Shown one piece after another: positions 55,120 to 64,000 of a DNA stretch of 64,000 nt (positions are counted from its first letter, which is position 1; every line of letters starts with the position of its first letter). Below the pieces are notes generated by a model. That model ran no database searches, was not told the origin of the DNA, and worked only from the letters and a program-made list of their open reading frames with translations. The stretch lies in the NCBI RefSeq assembly GCF_042651565.1, contig NZ_JBHSDF010000004.1. One strand, given 5' to 3'. The position numbers were made by a program, and so were the translations under genes. This DNA comes from Salinispirillum marinum (lineage in GTDB: Bacteria; Pseudomonadota; Gammaproteobacteria; Pseudomonadales; Natronospirillaceae).

Positions 55120-56022
55120 TCAATCGTCTCCTAAACGTGAGCCCCAGCCCAGTTTGGTACGACAGGTTTCGTAGTAGTTATGACCGGACGGATGCAACAA
55201 ATGCAACCGGTGCGGGTGTCGGCGAATCACCAACTCGTCACCGTTACGTGTTTCCATGTGATGTTGCGCATCGCAGGATACATGGGGTGGCAAGTCGTTA
55301 TTATCGCTGATGACCACACAGATTTCACTGTCGGCAGCAATCATAAGTGGCCGACTGGTCAGAGTATGGGGAAACATAGGGACCAAAACGATGGCATCCA
55401 GGCTCGGGTGCATGATCGGCCCTCCGGCGGACAGTGCATAAGCCGTCGAACCTGTTGGGGTTGAAATAATCAAGCCGTCCGACCTTTGGCTGTAGACAAA
55501 CTGCTGATCGACATGCAGTTCAAACTCAATCATCCGGATAGATTGCCCCGGGTGCAAAACCACATCGTTCATTGCCATGGCATGGGCAACGACTTTGCCT
55601 TCCCGGACAATTTGCGCCTCCAACAAAAAGCGGTTTTCCAGCACATAATCACCCTGCAGAACGCGCCCGACTTCCGTCGCCATGTTGTCCGGCATGATGT
55701 CGGTAAGAAAGCCCAAGCGCCCGCGGTTAATGCCCAGTAACGGTTTTTCATACTGCGCCATGTCGCGTGCCGCACCCAGTAAGGTGCCGTCACCCCCTAC
55801 CACAATGATCAAATCAGCCCAGAAACCGATTTCTTCGCGTGACGCAAATTGTGGTGCCGGTTCCATTGCGGAAGATTCTAGCATTGCCTCAAGGGCCGTA
55901 TCGAACGTTACCGGCAAGGCTTGTTCATGACACCAATGAGCCAGTCGTTGCAACGTGGCCGCGACCGTTTCACTGCCCAAGCGACCCAGCACCCCAATTT
56001 TGTTAAAACGATTGGATTCCAA
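55120..56022 (-). CDS. nadK: NAD kinase
   Basis: Phosphorylates NAD to NADP, 300 aa. The signature VVGGDGTLLGAARDMA (GGDGT at residues 76-80), GRLGFLTDI, NDVVLHPG and DGLIISTPTGSTAYALSAGG are all present. TTG 56022 is chosen, with AGAGGA 7 nt upstream; the open frame upstream to 56085 has no family match and overlaps the divergent gene. An unusual TTG start can lower expression of a gene whose product is needed in modest amounts. Confidence 0.95.
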   Translation of the reverse strand: MESNRFNKIGVLGRLGSETVAATLQRLAHWCHEQALPVTFDTALEAMLESSAMEPAPQFASREEIGFWADLIIVVGGDGTLLGAARDMAQYEKPLLGINRGRLGFLTDIMPDNMATEVGRVLQGDYVLENRFLLEAQIVREGKVVAHAMAMNDVVLHPGQSIRMIEFELHVDQQFVYSQRSDGLIISTPTGSTAYALSAGGPIMHPSLDAIVLVPMFPHTLTSRPLMIAADSEICVVISDNNDLPPHVSCDAQHHMETRNGDELVIRRHPHRLHLLHPSGHNYYETCRTKLGWGSRLGDD

Positions 56023-56060
56023 TACACTGTCCTCTGGTTTCTGTGAGCAAGCATAACAGA

Positions 56061-57020
56061 ATGCGTGAACCAGATAATACCGCATCGCCCGATGAACTGG
56101 CGGAGCAAGTGCGCCGCGACTTGAAGTGGGCGGTGACGAGTGCGGATCACTGGCTGAACGAGTTCACCGTGCCGTGGCACGAATCCGGTTCTTGGTTCCT
56201 GCCATGGGTGCAGGCGCTATCCTACGACACCTTGGCTGAAGCCAATCTCTTTTCGTTGCAAAAACGCCGCTTAGGCCACTATTTTGAAGCCTTGTGGTTG
56301 TTTTATTTGCAGCATCATCCGCAGTGGCATATCCGTCTGTCGAACCATGTGGTGTATCACATGCCCCCAAACGACAAAACCACGGAAGGCGAAATCGATG
56401 CGGTTATCCAGCACGATACATCCGGTGAGCTTGTCCATCTTGAGCTCGCCGTTAAGTTTTATCTGTGGGTACCCATGCCAAACGAACCCCATGCCGCCGA
56501 GCAGGATGATGCGACTTGCTGGGTAGGATCCTCCCTTCGTGACAGTTTGGCGCGCAAACGTGCGCAACTGCACCATCGTCAATTACCGTTAGGAAGGCAC
56601 CCACAGGTTTTGACCGCCTTAGGCACTGCGCCGGAGCGTCATGAGTGCGTGATGAAAGGCCGTGGCTTTTTGCCTTGGTCGGCGGAACACCCACAACGTT
56701 CGGGCTGGTTGTCACTGAGCGCCTATGAACAGAACTTTGCCGCGTCAGAAGCAATGATTTTACCGCGTCAACACTGGCTGGCAGGGCCTGACGTGCCGCA
56801 ATGGTGTAGCTACGATGTGCTGCAAGAGCCACTGAAGCACCGCGCTCCAGTGCTCCTTTGGGTGCCGACCAACCACGAAGCTGGCACTCATACAGTGCTG
56901 TTTGTGGTGCCCGATGACTGGCTTATGCAAGCGCAAGATTGGGTACGTGCCACCAGAACTGCATTAAACGGCAAGAACTTTCACCGCCGCTCCGTTGCGC
57001 GCCAAGGCCCAAGCGCATGA
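56061..57020 (+). CDS. DUF1853 family protein
   Basis: A 319-aa protein. LGHYFEALWLFYLQHHP, EGEIDAVIQHDTSGELVHLELAVKFYL and CMKGRGFLPW-like segments match DUF1853. The Glu-Ile-Asp then Glu-x-Ala-x-Lys arrangement has the order of a PD-(D/E)xK nuclease core, so nuclease-like folding is plausible but unproven. Start uncertain: ATG 56061 or GTG 56043. It overlaps the DnaJ-related gene by 4 bp (ATGA). Confidence 0.83.
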   Translation: MREPDNTASPDELAEQVRRDLKWAVTSADHWLNEFTVPWHESGSWFLPWVQALSYDTLAEANLFSLQKRRLGHYFEALWLFYLQHHPQWHIRLSNHVVYHMPPNDKTTEGEIDAVIQHDTSGELVHLELAVKFYLWVPMPNEPHAAEQDDATCWVGSSLRDSLARKRAQLHHRQLPLGRHPQVLTALGTAPERHECVMKGRGFLPWSAEHPQRSGWLSLSAYEQNFAASEAMILPRQHWLAGPDVPQWCSYDVLQEPLKHRAPVLLWVPTNHEAGTHTVLFVVPDDWLMQAQDWVRATRTALNGKNFHRRSVARQGPSA

Positions 57021-57646
57021 ACGCCCATGAGTTGATTCCGCATCTCGAACGCATCGTGCGGCAACATGGCGCAGGGATCAGTGAGTTCGAACTGATTCAA
57101 GTGCTCAATAACGACCCCGATATTCCGTTCACCAAGCCCAATATGACGGATTCGTGGATGCTGTTTCAATGTCATTTCTGGTTATTCCACTGCCTGTACT
57201 TGTTACAGGTAGAGTTGCTGTCTACCACCGGCGAAATGCTTGACATCATTGCCACCCGAGTGCGCTTGCTACCGCCGACCTCCGCCGTGCTCAACACGGC
57301 AGAGCCGCGCACCACAGCAACAATGCTTCAGCGCTCAGATTTGCCCGCCGCAGGCGACACCATGCGCGCCTATTATCTTGATCTCGACAACCTGGATCGC
57401 GAGACACCGCAGTCCATCAATGACAAATTAAAGGCGTTTTGGCGCGGCCTGTCGGTAGGTCCGGCGCAACCCGATGACTGGGTCGTGATGGGCTTACAGC
57501 CGCCGGTTACCAGTGACGAACTGCGTTTGCAGTATCGCCGCCTATGTCAGAAGCATCACCCAGACCGTGGTGGTGACGCACAGACCTTCCGCGCAGTGCA
57601 AGCGGCTTACGCCCGGTTAAAAATAGCTGTTTTACGCAAAGGGTGA
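57017..57646 (+). CDS. DnaJ-related protein
   Basis: A 209-aa protein of the DNAJ_related group: an N-terminal domain (residues 1-130, ELIPHLERIVRQHGAGISEFELI) followed by a C-terminal J domain with QKHHPDRGGDAQTFR, whose His-Pro-Asp motif stimulates Hsp70. It has no zinc or Gly/Phe regions, so it is a specialised co-chaperone. Translational coupling to the DUF1853 gene suggests a joint role. Confidence 0.87.
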   Translation: MNAHELIPHLERIVRQHGAGISEFELIQVLNNDPDIPFTKPNMTDSWMLFQCHFWLFHCLYLLQVELLSTTGEMLDIIATRVRLLPPTSAVLNTAEPRTTATMLQRSDLPAAGDTMRAYYLDLDNLDRETPQSINDKLKAFWRGLSVGPAQPDDWVVMGLQPPVTSDELRLQYRRLCQKHHPDRGGDAQTFRAVQAAYARLKIAVLRKG

Positions 57647-57705
57647 GAATCCTTACGATTTCCGCTACCATGCACGCCAACACAGTTACAGAGCATTGCT
57701 GAGCC

Positions 57706-58803
57706 ATGTCAGACCGACCCGGTCAGGTCTATCCTGCCCAGTATGAGGCACAATTAACCGACAAAATTAACCAGCTTCGGATGGCTTTCGAGCCCGTCTA
57801 TACGGGAGCCATCGATGTCTATGCATCGCCGGACGCCCACTTTCGCATGCGCGCCGAATTTCGTGTCTGGCACGAAGGCGAACGCAGCTATTTTGCGATG
57901 TTTGACCCGGAAAATCCGCGTGACCCGATTGAAGTACCTGACTTCCCTATTGGCTCCGAAACCATTAACCGCCTGATGCCACTGTTGATGGAAGCCATCC
58001 ATCAGGACTCCGAGCTGCGCTATCGCTTATTTCAGGTGGAATTTCTGACCACCCTATCGGATGAGGCCTTGGTCACGCTGGTTTATCACCGCAAATTAGA
58101 CGAAACCTGGGAGCAGTCGGCACGTGACTTGGCTGAAAACCTAGGCATTGAGCTCATTGGCCGAAGCCGCAAACAGCGCATCGTGATTGGGCGCGATTAT
58201 GTCACGGAGTGCTTGGTGGTAAACGGGCAAAAATTCCGCTATCGCCAAATCGAGAACAGTTTCACTCAACCTAACGCGCAGGTGTGTGAAAAAATGTTGG
58301 AATGGGCAATTCAGCAAGCGGAACCGCTGTCAGGCGACTTGCTGGAACTCTACTGTGGCTTGGGCACCTTCACCATCCCACTGTCGTATCAGTTTGACCG
58401 CGTTCTAGCGACTGAAATTTCCAAAACCTCCGTGCGAGCGGCTGAACACAATTTAGGTCTCAACGGCATCGAGAATGTTGTGATCGGCCGCATGTCGGCG
58501 GAAGACTTTAGCGTTGGTTGGCGCACCGGCGAAGGTCGACGCATAAAAGAATATCAACTCGACCGCTATCAATTCTCGACCGTCTTTGTTGACCCGCCGC
58601 GCAGCGGGCTCGACGACGACACCGTTGAACTCGTGCGCGAATTCGACCATATCCTGTACATTTCGTGCAATCCGGAAACGCTTTTGGCCAACATTCAAGC
58701 GTTACAGTCAACGCACGAGGTCAAGCGAATGGCGTTGTTTGACCAGTTCCCGTATTCACACCATCGTGAAGCCGGTGCTCTATTGACGAGACGCCCAGGC
58801 TGA
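57706..58803 (+). CDS. trmA: tRNA (uracil-5-)-methyltransferase
   Basis: Makes ribothymidine at position 54 of tRNA, 365 aa. SAM-binding LLELYCGLGTFTIPLS, ATEISKTSVRAAEHNL, VDPPRSGLDDDTVEL and nucleophile Cys in YISCNPETLLANI, then FDQFPYSHHREAGALL with the general-base Glu. The AQLTDKINQLRMAFEP start is typical. No iron-sulfur Cys cluster, which separates it from RlmC/RlmD. Single gene in its own unit. Confidence 0.96.
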   Translation: MSDRPGQVYPAQYEAQLTDKINQLRMAFEPVYTGAIDVYASPDAHFRMRAEFRVWHEGERSYFAMFDPENPRDPIEVPDFPIGSETINRLMPLLMEAIHQDSELRYRLFQVEFLTTLSDEALVTLVYHRKLDETWEQSARDLAENLGIELIGRSRKQRIVIGRDYVTECLVVNGQKFRYRQIENSFTQPNAQVCEKMLEWAIQQAEPLSGDLLELYCGLGTFTIPLSYQFDRVLATEISKTSVRAAEHNLGLNGIENVVIGRMSAEDFSVGWRTGEGRRIKEYQLDRYQFSTVFVDPPRSGLDDDTVELVREFDHILYISCNPETLLANIQALQSTHEVKRMALFDQFPYSHHREAGALLTRRPG

Positions 58804-58864
58804 TCATCCAATAACTCGCCACGCTCGTATGCATCAGGACATAAATTAAGGGGCAAAAGGACGC

Positions 58865-59740
58865 ATGCGCGTATTGGTCGGCATATTGGCCGCAGGGTTG
58901 GCGGGTTGTGCGCAACACAGCGTATCAACCATGAGTGACTCGGTGGACAGCACAAACAAAATACGAGTCGGCTACGAACAAACCGAAGCCATACGTTTCA
59001 GTCCCGATGACTGGCCACAAGACTTATATGGCGACCTGTACATACCCGATTATGAGGGTTTAAAACCCGCCGTGTTACTGGTGCACGGTGGAGGCTGGGA
59101 GGCGCGTTCGCGCCAGGACATGAACGCCCAAGCACGCCGGGCGGCCCGGCAAGGCTTTGTGGTGCTGAATATAGACTACCGCTTCGCGCCCGAATTCCCT
59201 TTCCCTGCATCGCTACATGACACCCAGATCGCCATGCACTGGCTGCATGATCAGGCGGATACGCTGCGCATCGACCCGACGCGAATCAGCGCCATCGGCT
59301 TTTCCTCCGGTGCCCATTTAGTAAGCCTAATGGCTAATGTGGCCGGTCAAGGCGGCGAACTTGATAGGCCCTACGGCGGGTTAACTACGCGGCCCCATGG
59401 CGTAATCATTGGCGGCGCGCCATTGGACTTGTTGAAGTTTTCCGGAGGGCGCCTGGTGGAACAATATCTTGGTGGAACGCCCCTAGATATTCCCGAGCAA
59501 TATGCCTTAGCGTCTCCACAGTGGCATCTGCACGACAACGCCCCACCGCATTTTCTGTATCATGGCCGCAACGACAATTTAGTGCCCGTTGAGCACAGCC
59601 TGGATTATGCTGCCGCATTAGCCAGCCGCAACATCGAACACGAAGTCTATCTCATGCGCTGGCGCGGTCATGCGACGGCATTTATTACGGCACAGCGGGC
59701 AATTGACAAAGGCTTGGCGTTTTTGCGCCGCATACCCTGA
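58865..59740 (+). CDS. alpha/beta hydrolase lipoprotein (esterase-like)
   Basis: A 291-aa protein with a lipoprotein signal MRVLVGILAAGLAGC. The mature part is an alpha/beta hydrolase: oxyanion motif VHGGGW, nucleophile elbow GFSSGAHL, Asp near HGRNDNLVP and His in WRGHATAF. The HGGGW plus DYRFAPEFPFPA arrangement is seen in carboxylesterases of the BD-FAE/HSL group and in kynurenine formamidases. The lipid anchor places it in the envelope, which argues against a cytosolic formamidase role. Start ATG 58865, AAAGGA upstream. Confidence 0.85.
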   Translation: MRVLVGILAAGLAGCAQHSVSTMSDSVDSTNKIRVGYEQTEAIRFSPDDWPQDLYGDLYIPDYEGLKPAVLLVHGGGWEARSRQDMNAQARRAARQGFVVLNIDYRFAPEFPFPASLHDTQIAMHWLHDQADTLRIDPTRISAIGFSSGAHLVSLMANVAGQGGELDRPYGGLTTRPHGVIIGGAPLDLLKFSGGRLVEQYLGGTPLDIPEQYALASPQWHLHDNAPPHFLYHGRNDNLVPVEHSLDYAAALASRNIEHEVYLMRWRGHATAFITAQRAIDKGLAFLRRIP

Positions 59741-59829
59741 CCAGCATGGCTGGGGGATTCCGTGTAATCACTGTCCAAAACCGGCCCTATTGCATACAAT
59801 AGCCGCTGTTTTTTTGCCGACACCTAACC

Positions 59830-61074
59830 ATGACGACTGCTGCTTTGAACGATTCCGACACCCAAAACGATACCCAACCCTCCACCGCCGGACCACGCCG
59901 GGTGGTTAAGAAGTACGATACTGAATATACCTTGTTGGGTACGGCCCATGTTTCTAAAGCCAGCGCCGACGAAGTGCGTGCCTTAATTCGTTCCGGTGCC
60001 TTTGATGCCGTTGCCGTTGAGCTTTGCCCGGCGCGCTTGCAAGCCATGAAAGACCCGGATCAACTCAGCAAGTTGGACTTGTTTCAGGTGATCAAACAAG
60101 GCAAAGCAGGCATGGTTGCCGCCAATCTTGCCATGGGTGCGTTTCAACAGCGAGTGGCTGACGAGTCGGGGATTGCACCCGGCGAAGAAATGAAAGCAGC
60201 ACTGGAAGAAGCCGCTAACGCTGGACTTCCCATCATGGCTATCGACCGTGACATTGGCATCACCTTACGACGCATTTATCGTGGGGTGCCGTGGTGGCAA
60301 CGCTCACAACTCATTGCCGGTATTGTCGGCAGTCTGGTGTCAAAAGAAAAAGTGTCAGCGGAAGATGTCGAAAAGCTGAAAGAAGGCGATGTACTGCAAG
60401 CCACGTTTGCCGAATTTGCGGAAGAATCGGAAGCGCTGTATCAAGCCCTGATCACCGAACGCGACCATTACATGGCGCTGCGCTTGGCGGAAGAAAATGG
60501 CAACAGTCGCTATAAAAACGTCTTGGTGGTGATCGGCGCAGGTCATTTGGCTGGCTTAGAAGTCAATATAAACAGTCACTTACCAACCAAACCGAAAGAA
60601 CAACGTGAAATATTAGAAACCGTCCAACCGGGTAGCCAATGGTTAAAGTACTTACCATGGCTCATCGCAGCCCTGATCCTTACCGGCTTTGCGATTGGGT
60701 TCAGTCGTGGTCCTGAGCTGGGCCTGCGTTTGATCACCGAGTGGATTTTGATCAATGGCAGCCTAACGGCCATAGGCATTATGATCGCCCGTGGACACCC
60801 GTTGACCATCATTGCAGGCTTTTTAGCGGCGCCCTTCACTTCGTTGAACCCAACCATTGGCGCAGGCTTTGTGGCCGCTGCGGTTGAACTGTATGCACGT
60901 AAGCCTACGGTGGGTGACTTCGCCCATCTGCGGGACGATGTGAGTTCAGTGTGGGGTTGGTGGCGCAACCGGGTGTCACGGACATTGTTGGTGTTCTTTT
61001 TCGCCACCCTGGGTTCCGCAGCCGCAACCTACATCGGCGGCTTCCGTATTTTTGGCCAACTCACCGGCGGCTAG
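59830..61074 (+). CDS. TraB-domain membrane protein
   Basis: A 414-aa protein. The N-terminal TraB domain (residues about 30-250) shows YTLLGTAHVSKASADEV, VAVELCPARLQAM, MAIDRDIGITLRRIYRG and VVIGAGHLAGLE, matching the TraB/PrgY group, whose enterococcal member blocks pheromone signalling. The C-terminal third has four hydrophobic helices. The conserved GxxH and Glu residues suggest a metalloenzyme fold. Cellular role in proteobacteria is unknown. The next gene is 11 bp downstream. Confidence 0.88.
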   Translation: MTTAALNDSDTQNDTQPSTAGPRRVVKKYDTEYTLLGTAHVSKASADEVRALIRSGAFDAVAVELCPARLQAMKDPDQLSKLDLFQVIKQGKAGMVAANLAMGAFQQRVADESGIAPGEEMKAALEEAANAGLPIMAIDRDIGITLRRIYRGVPWWQRSQLIAGIVGSLVSKEKVSAEDVEKLKEGDVLQATFAEFAEESEALYQALITERDHYMALRLAEENGNSRYKNVLVVIGAGHLAGLEVNINSHLPTKPKEQREILETVQPGSQWLKYLPWLIAALILTGFAIGFSRGPELGLRLITEWILINGSLTAIGIMIARGHPLTIIAGFLAAPFTSLNPTIGAGFVAAAVELYARKPTVGDFAHLRDDVSSVWGWWRNRVSRTLLVFFFATLGSAAATYIGGFRIFGQLTGG

Positions 61075-61085
61075 AGGTTTATCTC

Positions 61086-61937
61086 ATGAGCTTTCATCCC
61101 GAACTCATTCTGTTGGCCTTGGCTCCGGTGTTCTTTTTGTTCATTGGTATCGAATGGGTTTGGCTGCGCCAACACCCTGAGCTGGAAAATGCACAATACG
61201 GCTTGAAAGATACGTTGTCGAACGCCACGCTGGCCGCTATGCACCAAGGCGGTGAATTATTGGCCGCCGGGTTGATTGTTTGGGTCTATACCCGCTTTTT
61301 TGATTGGCGTCTGTTCGACCTGCCGATCAATGGCTGGAGCTTATTGGGCGCTTTTATTCTACAAGACTTCCTTTACTACTGGTTTCACCGTAGTAGCCAC
61401 CAAATCCGCTGGCTGTGGGCGGCGCATGTAGTGCATCATTCATCGGAACACCTGAATTTCTCGACCGCCTTTCGGCAGAGCTTGATGTACCCCATAGCCG
61501 GTATGTGGGTATTCTGGCTCCCCATGGCCATCGTAGGTTTTCCGCCCGAGATCATCATTATGGTGGTGTTACTGAATCTGGCGTACCAATTCTTTGTGCA
61601 TACGCAAATAGTAAAGCGGCTGGGCCTACTGGAAGCCATTCTGAACACACCCTCGCATCATCGGGTACATCATGCCCGCAACGCTGAATACATAGACCGT
61701 AACTACGCCGGTGTGCTTATCATTTGGGACAAACTGTTTGGCACCTTCGTGCCTGAAAACGACGCAAACCCCTGTGTGTATGGCATCACCAAACCCATTC
61801 ACACCCACAACCCCATTACCCTCACCTTCCACGAATGGCGTGACATGCTGCGTGATGCGCGCGCGCCGCATAAAACCTGGCGGAATCGTCTGCGCCACCT
61901 CATCCGCCGTCCAGACTGGACGCCCAACTCAGACTGA
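61086..61937 (+). CDS. sterol desaturase/fatty acid hydroxylase family protein
   Basis: A 283-aa di-iron membrane oxygenase. The His boxes are visible as HRSSHQ (about residues 98-103), HVVHHS and, further on, HHRVHH. Hydrophobic helices lie before the first box and between the second and third. Such proteins hydroxylate or desaturate lipids, ether lipids or carotenoids; the substrate is unresolved. ATG 61086 has AGAGG 8 nt upstream; the longer frame from 60951 lies in the TraB gene. Likely cotranscribed with it. Confidence 0.9.
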   Translation: MSFHPELILLALAPVFFLFIGIEWVWLRQHPELENAQYGLKDTLSNATLAAMHQGGELLAAGLIVWVYTRFFDWRLFDLPINGWSLLGAFILQDFLYYWFHRSSHQIRWLWAAHVVHHSSEHLNFSTAFRQSLMYPIAGMWVFWLPMAIVGFPPEIIIMVVLLNLAYQFFVHTQIVKRLGLLEAILNTPSHHRVHHARNAEYIDRNYAGVLIIWDKLFGTFVPENDANPCVYGITKPIHTHNPITLTFHEWRDMLRDARAPHKTWRNRLRHLIRRPDWTPNSD

Positions 61938-62062
61938 CTGTGCACATAAGTTTGCACGGGAAGAGCATTTGCAAAATTCGACAACTTCGTCATCAAGATG
62001 ATACAGGCTAAGCTGTGACGTTCTGTTTAATAACCAAAAAAATTCTACGCAGACACCGACTT

Positions 62063-62839
62063 ATGCTGACCTATACATCCTATTTAAACATCGACGAACT
62101 GTTGAATTTACAACAGCCGGTGTCCAAACCGGTTGAACATGATGAAACCTTGTTCATCATCATTCATCAAACCTACGAACTGTGGTTTAAGCAATTACTG
62201 CACGAAATCGACTTCGTTCAGCGGTCACTGGCTAAAGGTGACACATCACGCGCCGCCCATACATTGAAACGCATCTTGAAGATCATGAAAACCTTGGTGG
62301 GCCAAGTGGATATACTGGAAACCATGACGCCATTGGAGTTTGCCAGCTTCCGTACCTTTTTGGCCTCGTCCAGCGGTTTTCAAAGTTACCAATTTCGCGC
62401 CTTTGAATTTGCCTTGGGTTACAAACGTCTGGAACCCCTGAAACACCAACCCGAAGACAGTCCGGCCACTGAACTGCTCAAACACTACCTGTTACAACCC
62501 AGCCTTTGGCAGCAATTTCTCATGCTGTTGGCGCAACGCAACTACGCCATTCCCGAAACTGTCTTAGCGGTGACAGAAACCGCAACCGAACCGAATGAAG
62601 ACATACAAGCGGTGTTGTTGGAGGTTTATCGAAACATCCCGGACTTGACCTTGATCATGGAGCTGCTCGTCGATCTCGACGAAGGCTTACAGGAATGGCG
62701 GTATCGCCATGTGCAAATGGTTCGCCGCACCATAGGTAGCAAAATGGGTACGGGGGGAAGCGACGGCGTAGGTTATTTACAAACCACCTTGTTCAAACCG
62801 GTATTCCCGGATTTATGGGCCATTCGCGCACAGTTTTAA
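62063..62839 (+). CDS. kynA: tryptophan 2,3-dioxygenase
   Basis: Heme enzyme that opens tryptophan to N-formylkynurenine, 258 aa. HQTYELWFKQLLHEIDF (His35 is the distal residue), FQSYQFRAFEFALGYK with the substrate-binding Arg, the heme ligand His216 in WRYRHVQMVRRTIG, and GTGGSDGVGYLQ are all present. At 258 aa it is on the short side, mainly at the N-terminus. A frame from 62015 has no matching extension. It is followed 12 bp later by a kynureninase-like gene. Confidence 0.95.
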   Translation: MLTYTSYLNIDELLNLQQPVSKPVEHDETLFIIIHQTYELWFKQLLHEIDFVQRSLAKGDTSRAAHTLKRILKIMKTLVGQVDILETMTPLEFASFRTFLASSSGFQSYQFRAFEFALGYKRLEPLKHQPEDSPATELLKHYLLQPSLWQQFLMLLAQRNYAIPETVLAVTETATEPNEDIQAVLLEVYRNIPDLTLIMELLVDLDEGLQEWRYRHVQMVRRTIGSKMGTGGSDGVGYLQTTLFKPVFPDLWAIRAQF

Positions 62840-62851
62840 CGGAGCATGATG

Positions 62852-64000
62852 ATGAACAAAGACACTATGGATTGGTCGGATACCGCACGCCACCTGCAAC
62901 AACATTATCAAACCTTCAACGTCAGTGACCGAATACTGCTTACCGGGCATTCCCACCAAGCCTGGCCAGACGTGGCGCGTGAAGGTCAACTACTGGCGTT
63001 CGAGCACGCAGCACTGCATGTGGATGACAAATGGCAGCACGCCTTTATTCAAGCGGAACAGGTACGGAAAGGCTTTGCTGAACGGCTGGGTGACTCCCGT
63101 GGTGAATATGTACTGGGTCAAAACACGCAAGAATTGCTCGTGCGGTGGTTGTCAGCTCTGCCTTTGATCAGCAAACCACACATAGTGACCACCGATGGTG
63201 AATTCCATTCCATGCGACGCCTGTTGGCGCGTTTGAACGAAACCGACATTACTGTGACTCGGGTCGCAACGGAACCCGTGGATACACTCGCCGAGCGTTT
63301 ATGGCATGCCTGCACAGAGCAAACCGCAGCGCTATTGTGTTCCATGGTTTTATTCCAAACCGGGCAGATTGTGCCACACCTTAACGCCTTGGCGGAGCGC
63401 TGTGCCGAACGTGAGCTGCCACTGCTGTTGGACGCTTACCATCTGGTCAACGCCCTGCCCTTTACCATGGACGAAGCGTTACCCGACAGTACGTTTATCG
63501 TGGGTGGTGGCTATAAATACTGCCAACTTGGCGAAGGTAATTGCTTTCTGCGAGTACCGAAGAACTGTAACTGGCGGCCTCTGGTGACTGGCTGGTACGC
63601 CGAATTTGCCCATCTGAGCGCGGCACCCGGCAACTCCGTCCCTTACGGCACAGGTCGCTGGGCTTTTGAAGGTTCAACGTACGACCCTACCAGCCATTAT
63701 CGCGCCGCACGCGTTTGGCAGTTCTTCGCTGAACAACAACTCGACGTAGCGAAATTGCGATCGATCAATACAGCTCAATTGAGTTTTTTACGTGCCCAAT
63801 TAGCGCAATATCGCTGGCCTCAAGATGTCCTTCTGCCAACGGAACCCTTGACGGCACTGGGTGGGTTTCTGGTCATCAAAACCCCGCAAGCGGAAGACTG
63901 GGTACACAGGCTTCGTGCACAAGGTATCTGGTGTGACAGTCGAGGCGATAGCTTGCGCCTTGGTCCAGCGCCCTACGTCACGGAAACACAATTACAGAGC
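62852..64000 (+). CDS. kynureninase-like PLP enzyme (partial at right edge)
   Basis: Class V aminotransferase-fold protein; 383 codons are visible before the edge. The PLP Lys is in FIVGGGYKYCQLGEGNCFL, the cofactor Asp in LLLDAYHLVNALPF, and GHSHQAWPD sits where substrate groups contact the N-terminus. Position 12 bp after kynA argues for cleavage of kynurenine to anthranilate and alanine. The motifs differ from those of canonical KynU (such as its Gly-Asn-Ser-Leu-Gly segment), so it may be a separate branch. Of three successive ATGs (62846, 62849, 62852), the last is best spaced from GGAG (7 nt). Confidence 0.78.
   Translation, partial: MNKDTMDWSDTARHLQQHYQTFNVSDRILLTGHSHQAWPDVAREGQLLAFEHAALHVDDKWQHAFIQAEQVRKGFAERLGDSRGEYVLGQNTQELLVRWLSALPLISKPHIVTTDGEFHSMRRLLARLNETDITVTRVATEPVDTLAERLWHACTEQTAALLCSMVLFQTGQIVPHLNALAERCAERELPLLLDAYHLVNALPFTMDEALPDSTFIVGGGYKYCQLGEGNCFLRVPKNCNWRPLVTGWYAEFAHLSAAPGNSVPYGTGRWAFEGSTYDPTSHYRAARVWQFFAEQQLDVAKLRSINTAQLSFLRAQLAQYRWPQDVLLPTEPLTALGGFLVIKTPQAEDWVHRLRAQGIWCDSRGDSLRLGPAPYVTETQLQS

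Overview
This is a contiguous stretch of gammaproteobacterial chromosome with intermediate GC and dense, mostly housekeeping content. The gene order (gltA divergent from sdhCDAB-sucAB-lpd-sucCD, a yccA-tusDCBE-ybiB block, PsrA and FadBA of the Pseudomonas type) points to the Pseudomonas/Oceanospirillales side of the class. A marine Oceanospirillales relative such as Saccharospirillaceae/Reinekea is my best guess, but it is inferred from protein resemblance only. I see no rRNA, tRNA, CRISPR array, prophage, transposase or defence island.

Layout. 1-5.7 kb: a TSUP transporter (cut by the left edge), tdk, xthA, a PreP-like M16 protease and an enoyl-CoA hydratase-family gene. 5.9-10.5 kb: psrA, yccA, the tRNA 2-thiouridine sulfur relay tusDCBE, ybiB and an alpha/beta hydrolase. 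10.6-23.4 kb: the TCA block sucDC-lpd-sucBA-sdhBADC on the minus strand, facing gltA across a 404-bp regulatory region. 23.4-30.8 kb: topA, an unknown membrane-anchored protein, a DUF1653 gene and fadBA. 30.9-38.6 kb: two unknown genes, uup, and a two-gene RND efflux system. 38.6-45.4 kb: MOSC protein, CheV, several small or unknown genes, a LysR regulator, a YajG-like lipoprotein and yaaA. 45.5-51.3 kb: gloB, tas, a disordered basic protein, an acyltransferase-like membrane protein, and a HypT-like LysR regulator divergent from aspA. 51.3-64 kb: pepN, DUF2797, YeaC family, nadK, DUF1853, a DnaJ-related gene, trmA, a lipoprotein hydrolase, a TraB-domain protein, a sterol-desaturase family protein, kynA and a kynureninase-like gene cut by the right edge.

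How the parts connect. The best regulatory signal is a fatty-acid circuit. The psrA product is a close match to Pseudomonas PsrA, and sites of the known PsrA form (CAAAC-N4-GTTT) lie at its own promoter and directly after the -10 of the fadBA promoter. The TCA genes have convincing divergent promoters, a dyad between them, and an intrinsic terminator whose loop contains the sdhB stop codon, which probably lowers sucAB expression relative to sdh. Other compact arrangements are a terminator for tas inside the 3' end of gloB and a perfect dyad overlapping the aspA promoter beside a LysR gene. I found no convincing new multi-gene system. The less-characterised items are the two-gene unit at 30.9-32.1 kb, the anchored coiled-coil protein after topA, and the atypical kynureninase-like protein next to kynA.
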